This document shows positions 57,785 through 64,000 of a DNA stretch of 64,000 bases, in pieces. Under the pieces are notes generated by a model. That model made no database searches. It saw only the letters and a program-made list of their open reading frames with translations, and had not been told where the DNA came from. The translations under genes were made by a program, and so were the position numbers. The DNA comes from Aquilaria yunnanensis. Taxonomy: Eukaryota > Streptophyta > Magnoliopsida > Malvales > Thymelaeaceae. The DNA is taken from positions 10,294,501 to 10,358,500 of the forward strand of contig CM077599.1 in the NCBI GenBank assembly GCA_039654915.1, written 5' to 3'. Numbering within the stretch: the stretch's first letter is position 1; each line of letters begins with the position of its first letter.

Positions 57785-60700
57785 ATGGCGTTCGGACTCC
57801 AATTATGGCGTCCTCCTCTCTGCCCAAGAAGGACGGTTTTGGCGGGTCGTAGCAGCAGCATCAAGGATCCTTCTTCCAGCAGCTCCGTTCCCGTCAGACC
57901 CAACAAAACCATCCCAGGTTCTTGTCCTTTTTCGTTTCTTTGGGTTTGGAAATCAAGTCGGAAGAGGAATCAGTCATCAGTGCGATGAATTAATTGGTTA
58001 CGCGCAGGGAAGCCAGACGCTGATGTGGTGGTGATAGGAAGTGGGATCGCTGGGCTATGCTGTGGGGCTCTCCTGGCAAGGTACGAGCAAGATGTGGTTG
58101 TGTTGGAGAGCCATGACCTCCCTGGTGGCGCCGCCCACTCTTTCCGCATCAAAGACTTCAACTTTGATTCTGGCCCTTCTTTGTTCTCTGGCTTCCAATC
58201 CAGAGGCCCTCAGGCCAACCCTCTTGCTCAGGTCATTAACATCTCTTTGGCTCCAATGTATCTATTTCACTAGTTCAGTTAAACCGTGTCCCCTGATCGA
58301 CATTTCTACTAGTTCTGATGTCTCTTCAGCTGAAGACTGTAGGCAGCCAGTTGGATTTTGGATTGAACAAATTTGTACTTGATAGAGTGCTCGTTTACAT
58401 TTTTTCGGTTCTTGGTTTGCTTAAGCCACGATAAGAACCTTAGAAACCATACTTTGTGATTTTTTTTTGTAACTCTGTGCCTACAGGTTCTGGACGCATT
58501 GGGGGAGTCAGTTCCTTGCGCGAAGTATGACTCTTGGATGGTCTACATACCTGAAGGCGAATTCTTGTCTCGCATTGGTCCAACAGAATTTTTCAAGGTC
58601 ATCCTTTGCCATTGTTACATTTTTTTTCTCGTTCAATTTAGCTGTCATCACTTGTTTGTTACTATATGAGTAAATAACCTTTTAAAATGTGTAAAGCTTT
58701 TAATTTTAAGTATGACTCTTGTATGTTGCCTTTGTTTCAGTAGCTATATGAGTAAATAACCTTTTAAAATATGTAAAGCTTGAGATCACAGTTCATGTAT
58801 CCAACTCTTGATATGGTAAATTTTTTGTTTGTTACTATTATTGAGTTTCTGTTCACCAATGTGTAGTCCTTTCCTTCCAGGACCTTCAGGAGTATGGAGG
58901 AGAGAACTCTGTGCAAGAGTGGAAGAGACTTCTTGTAAATCACATTTTCTCAACTTATTAACCTCAGAACCTCGAGTAGGTTCATGATAGAATCACAGGG
59001 CATATTCGTTTGCAGGATGAAATACTTCCATTGTCCACAGCTGCAATGGCTCTGCCTCCTTTATCTATCAGAGGAGATTTTGGTGCTCTTTCCACAGTTG
59101 CTGCTAGATATGCACCCTCTTTATTGAAATCATTTGCCAAAATGGGCCCTAAGGGAGCTTTTGGTGCTATGAAACTTTTACGACCTTTCTCTGAAATTAT
59201 TGATTCATTGGAATTGAAGGACCGCTTTGTTAGGAACTGGGTAGACCTTTTGGCTTTTCTGCTTGCTGGGGTGAAATCTAATGGTGTACTCTCAGCAGAG
59301 ATGGTAACTAAGAATTTAACTTTTTTAATTATTCTATCGGGTCAAAATTGGTATTCACAGTATGTGCATCCTAAAGTGTTGATAAGGCTTCTGATTCAAA
59401 GTTCATCAGTCATGGTGACAGGCTATGTGATGACATTTCTTTGACACATATCTGTAAACAGTTGGCATGAAAAATCCTTGCATTGCATGAGCACTCCACA
59501 TGGCGTGCTTTAGGCATGTCTCAACCCTTGAGGGTGTTTTACCAAATAAGATTACCACTTGCATCCCCTACTTGTGAAAAGAAAAAAAAAAGAGATCCTC
59601 TTTTACAATAATCCTTCTTTTTTTCCCATTTCCTTTATCACTTTTTTTTAGAGATCGCCTTTTTTGTGCATTTATGATTGAAAATCTTCCTTGCAAAATG
59701 GTTCAGATCTATATGTTTGCGGAATGGTACAAGCCAGGTTGCTCTTTGGAGTACCCTCTTCATGGAAGTGCTGCTATAGTTGATGCTCTTGTCCATGGGC
59801 TGCAAAAGTTTGGAGGACGGCTGTCTCTAGGAAGTCATGTGGACAAGATTGTTGTCAAAAATGGCAGAGCCACTGGCGTTAAGCTAACAAGCGGCCAAGT
59901 AAGTAGCTATTGAACGAGGAACACCAGTGGAAAATGAAATTTTGATGGAGCAACAGTTCCTGGGATGTTGCAAATCAAGTAAATGCCTTAATCTGTATTA
60001 CAGTTTGTACGTGCTAAGAAGGCTGTTGTGAGCAATGCATCAATGTGGGACACTTTAAACTTGTTGCCGAAGGAATCTCTTCCGAAGTCCTACATTGACA
60101 GGATTAACACAACACCGCAATGTGAATCATTTATGCATCTCCATTTAGGCTTTGATGCAGAGGTGAGCTAGACTAAGGAAGGATAGTATTATTCTGCTTT
60201 TTCTTCTTGTTCTTAATTAAAAGGGACAAAGGAAATGTGGTAAAAGAGCTGTTGTCAATCATTGCTCATTCTTGGCTGTATAGGGTATCCGTGAGGATCT
60301 GGGAATTCATCATATTGTTGTGAATGATTGGGAAAGAGGCGTTGATGCTGATCAAAATGTTGTTTTAATATCAGTACCTAGTGTGCTAAGTTCAGATCTC
60401 GCACCACCTGGGAAGCACGTTTTGCATGCCTATACACCAGGAACTGAACCATTTGAACTGTGGGATGGACTTGATCGTAGGAGCCCTGAGTACAAGAAGC
60501 TCAAATCTGAGCGATCAGAGGTAACTTAGAATGTAATTATTTTATTAGGGATTCTCTATTTAAGAACCTACTCTTGCATAGAATTCATGCGCTTGCCCTA
60601 TTCTTTTTCTTGTCTAACAAGCTATCGCTCTTGCTCATGCTGATGTTTTGGCAAACTAGGTAATGTGGAGGGCAGTTGAGCGTGCCCTTGGTCCAGGGTT

Positions 60701-60974
60701 TAGTCGTGAGAAGTGTGAAGTGAAGTTAGTGGGAACCCCTCTAACACATCAGAGGTTTCTTAGAAGGAACAGAGGGACTTACGGACCGGCAATAGAAGCA
60801 GGGAAGAGCACCTTTCCGGGGCATTCAACACCAATCTCTCAGCTGTATTGCTGTGGAGATTCTACATTTCCGGGCATTGGAGTCCCTGCAGTGGCTGCAA
60901 GTGGAGCTATTGTTGCCAATTCACTAGTTTCTGTCGCTCAACACTCGCAGCTTCTTGATGCCGTTGGGATTTGA
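57785..60974 (+). CDS. Carotenoid-isomerase-like FAD-dependent oxidoreductase, probably plastid, 9 exons
   Basis: This belongs to the CRTISO/phytoene-desaturase-related FAD oxidoreductases; in my recall it matches the Arabidopsis At1g57770 type. The substrate is not established. Exons: 57785-57917, 58008-58231, 58487-58597, 58881-58934, 59016-59303, 59707-59898, 60004-60162, 60284-60520 and 60660-60974, all in phase, 570 aa. Residues 1-44 are Ser/Arg/Pro-rich with few acids, like a chloroplast transit peptide. The dinucleotide-binding fold begins DVVVIGSGIAGLCCGALL (GxGxxG at 55-60) and ends in Glu 78, followed by GGAAHSF. The C-terminal FAD motif is CCGDSTFPGIGVPAVAASG. The upstream Pack-MULE ends only 191 bp before the ATG, so it lies in or next to the promoter. 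Confidence 0.92.
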
Positions 60975-62479
60975 ACATGCATGCAGCCGGTTACTTTGTC
61001 CTTGATGTGATGGCTATTAGTTTGTTACCGACCACATCATGTACTTTTTATACGCAACTAGATAAAGACCGGATCGGTGTATGATTGGTCTTCAGTGGCG
61101 GAACAACCTAATGGTCAGGATTTGGCAGTGAAAGGGGTGAAGATAAGAGAGATATTGAAAAGGAGATGAAAAATTGGAGGCTTTTGGTGAGTAAGGTGTG
61201 ACCTAGCAATCATGGCAGAAGAGCATGAGATGTTTGAATAGGGTAACGCCTGGGCGGGCTATGATTGAGTCTCTGCACGGCCAAAATCTCAACTAGCTTT
61301 GCATGGATTATCTCACCTCTCTTTCCTCTTCAAACTCCCTTGACTTTCTATAAAGCCAGTGTTTGAATTTTTGGCGTGGCATTGGATAACAACGAATCTG
61401 GATATGAATTTAGACTGCTATCATTTCCGGCCAACAAAAAATCTAGTTGAACCATGACCTCTGAAACGGTTGGAAGTAGAGTGAGGTCCTCTCTAACTCG
61501 TGGCTTTGGGAGGAATTGGACCAGAACTTGGTCGCGGTAATGGTATGGATGTGCTTGTGTTGTGTGAGGCTACCTACGCTCCACTAGAAGCTTTCATATG
61601 GTGACCCGTTCTTCGAAGTGGGGGACCGCTTAACTTAATCATGCCCATCCTTTGGACCTTTTCCCACGATAATGCAACCAAGTGCAACGACATACATAAA
61701 TCCATAACAATAATCAAACATTATCCACCCATAGAAACACCTCTGTATAAATTAGTCTTCACCTACGAGACAAAATATACTTTGATACATAAAGAAAAAA
61801 GAGTTAAAAGACTTTTGAGGAAATTAAAAAAAAAAAAGAGTTAAAAGACAATGTTGTTACTCATATAAAAATTTATATAATTTTTTTTAATAATTAAACT
61901 AGCATTTAACTTGGGCAAGTATATGGGATACCTATATAAAATGTCTTTCAATAATTGATGGTAACTAAGAAGTATATTGTAAAGAAATTTAGACATGGTC
62001 CCTACACTATACTTGGTTCTATATTTGTCCCAAACATTTTCAAAGTATTTCATTTTCATCCTTTTCTAGATAGAACTGGATTTGATGAATGAAACTTAGA
62101 CGAACTCAATCATAACGTTCTTTATGACCTGCAAATCTCTTAAGGGAGTTGTCGACACAAGTATTTTTTTTATTTTATGTTTCTAATTAAACCCTTAAAT
62201 CAATTCTCCAAGTGAGTATATGCAGAAGCACAAAAGAACAAGGAATTTTGTAGACTTCTAATATAAGTAAGGCTCCCTGCATCTTAATTCTTAACATTGC
62301 TTGCAGGTGCCACTAGAAGGACTACATGATGTTTCGAGGAAGATTAAAGTATAAATTCTGTTCTGAGGAAAAAAGCAATAACTTTTTCTTTGTAAGTTTT
62401 TCTCTTTCTTTTTATTGTAGATAGTATAGCAATCATGACATGTTCGCACCACACCACACTTCAACTAAATCATAACACT

Positions 62480-62790
62480 AAATTTATTCTAATTTAAGTA
62501 AACTTGATTTAAAATATATATATATTTTTTTTACATTTTTTCGAACCAATTTCATTTGAAACTCAATATTATGTTGATATAATAATTTATTTAAAGTCAA
62601 ATTGTTATGATGTTGTTAACTTTTTATTATTAAAGTAATATATTATAAAAATTTTACTTTCAATAGATTATTACACATATATATAAGTATTATTTTTTAA
62701 ATGAAATTGATTTCACGTAAAAAAATGTAAAAATAAAAATAAATTATTTTACATTAAATTAACTTAAATTAAAACAGATTGAATGTAAAG
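62480..62790. repeat. MITE family copy C
   Basis: Left-arm elements (caatattatgttgatataat, about 62563) and inverted right-arm elements (attattacacatatatataa, about 62665), plus aaaataaaaataaattattt near the right edge, correspond to copies A and B. This copy is more diverged. Confidence 0.5.
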
Positions 62791-63361
62791 TTAAGGCTTG
62801 CCGTGTTATTTCAGTAAGCCTCATCTTATGATAATTGTTCATTGTATTTTACTTACGTTATGTATTTATGTTCAAATTTATATTTAATGATAATGTTATA
62901 GCGAATGTGCCTTGGTGGTTCGCGCAAGTCAAATACTAATATTATTCAAACAAACGGCTTAGTAAAACAATTATTCATAATTATTGCTTCACCTGACTCC
63001 CAAAAAAAAATGAAAATTGACCTTTAATTTTATTCTTTTAAGACCTAGTCTGGGCAATTAATTGTAAAGATGGAAAAATATATTTTTCTAAAAATTTTGT
63101 CATAAAGTACATTTGGACTTCGATGAGACTATTTCGGTCAACTATTAACTTAGGAATATTGAATTCGAGACTTCTCATGAACTCAAATGTGAATGAATCA
63201 TTCCACAAAATGCATATAAGATATGATTTTCCTTTTATTTTAATATGAGATGGACGTAAAATCAGAGCTTACACTTTAGTAATAACAATTACGAACCTAA
63301 ATCAACATATGAAAGTTTTTTATTTTGATTGTTATAAAAACTAGACTTGAGTTTTTTTCTC

Positions 63362-63384
63362 ATATATATATATATATATATATT
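63362..63384. repeat. (TA)n microsatellite
   Basis: About 11 TA units. Confidence 0.9.
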
Positions 63385-64000
63385 ACAAAGCAGAAGCTAG
63401 GGTGGTTTAGTAATTACAAATTTAATTGATGGGCTAATTAAGCAACACCTCAAACCTTTACATGAAACTCCAATTTTACTCCTTAATTTATTAACTCAAT
63501 TTTGATTATGTTTCAATTTTACATTTTGACCAGACAATTTTAGGTCCTCTATTTTTTTTTTTTTTTTGGCAACCGGTTCCATTTCTAATCATAACAATTA
63601 TTCAAATATGGAATTAATCATCTATTTGGTTGATTACTACATACAAAGAAAGTTGGTTCATAGTATAATATAAATAAATTGTATTATTAATCTAGATTTC
63701 AATTATATTGATGATTCATTAATTTTTAACCAAAAAATATGTAATTTTCTTGAAATTATGAAAATTGCATTATTAACCAAAATAAAAAATCCATTATGTG
63801 ATCTTGGTTTCATTTCATAATTGCAAAAGTGTAATATTGCTTCATTTTTTGTTTCTTTTTTTCTTTTATCTTTTTGTAGAAAAGATGAACAAAAATATTT
63901 ATTTGTAATAAAAAAATTTATTTAATAAAGTCTGCAACAAGCATGTATAACAAGTGTAGTGATGAGATTGAAAAAAATAAAAATACAAGTAACTAAAATA

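Larger units (their letters stand above)
60975..64000. other. 3' region and AT-rich intergenic DNA
   Basis: The first 150-200 bp are probably the 3' UTR of the preceding gene. No gene is recognisable to the end of the window. The short open frames at 61641-62059 have no motif. The MITE at about 62480-62790 and a TA repeat at 63362-63384 are the only structures noted. Confidence 0.5.

Noticed and set aside
61088..61640. Possible transposon starting cagtggcgga
   Set aside because: No matching inverted end or target duplication; the similarity is too short.
1..64000. tRNA, rRNA, snoRNA or CRISPR loci
   Set aside because: Scanning by eye for tRNA T-loops and regular spaced repeats found none; the only regular arrays are the minisatellites and LTR repeats listed.

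Overview
The window is nuclear DNA of a flowering plant, most likely a eudicot. The evidence is AT-rich intergenic DNA, GT-AG introns at almost every expected point in conserved plant genes, and nested plant transposons of the hAT, Mutator and Ty3/gypsy types. The species cannot be named from the sequence. I found no bacterial operons, CRISPR arrays, rRNA genes or tRNA genes.

Six protein-coding genes could be spliced by hand: (1) eEF1B-gamma, a translation elongation factor subunit (+, 21535-24129, 7 coding exons, 424 aa); (2) a small single-pass membrane protein with a signal peptide on a separate exon (+, 25308-26292, 105 aa); (3) a STAR/KH RNA-binding protein of the quaking-like type (-, 28401-31427, 7 coding exons, 292 aa); (4) UPF3, a nonsense-mediated decay factor (+, 39419-44688, 11 exons, 477 aa); (5) POP5, an RNase P/MRP subunit (-, 47162-48236, 3 coding exons, 154 aa); (6) a plastid-type FAD oxidoreductase related to carotenoid isomerase (+, 57785-60974, 9 exons, 570 aa). 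Four of the six act in RNA metabolism or translation, but they are unlinked single genes, not an operon-like unit.

The left third (1-19.2 kb) is transposon territory. A 3.55-kb solo LTR with a perfect 5-bp target duplication (106-3659) carries several palindromic hairpins, some with compensating base changes. It is followed by a decayed hAT element of about 12.2 kb (6924-19165) with terminal inverted repeats and an 8-bp target duplication. The hAT transposase gene is split by a 9.1-kb Athila-like Ty3/gypsy retrotransposon (7967-17053) with two LTRs, a tRNA-Asp primer site, a gag and protease remnant, and internal deletions that removed reverse transcriptase and the integrase core.

The middle (19-50 kb) is gene-rich, with AT-rich gaps that carry small MITEs. 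A 614-bp Mutator-type MITE has a 9-bp target duplication, and another inverted-repeat MITE family occurs three times. The right part (50-64 kb) holds a nested Pack-MULE (54439-57593, 9-bp target duplication acaaataaa). It contains a 1.37-kb solo LTR with its own 5-bp duplication, plus captured pieces of a BIG-type ARF-GEF gene and a DUF641/GIL1-like gene. Its right end lies only about 190 bp upstream of the start codon of the carotenoid-isomerase-like gene.
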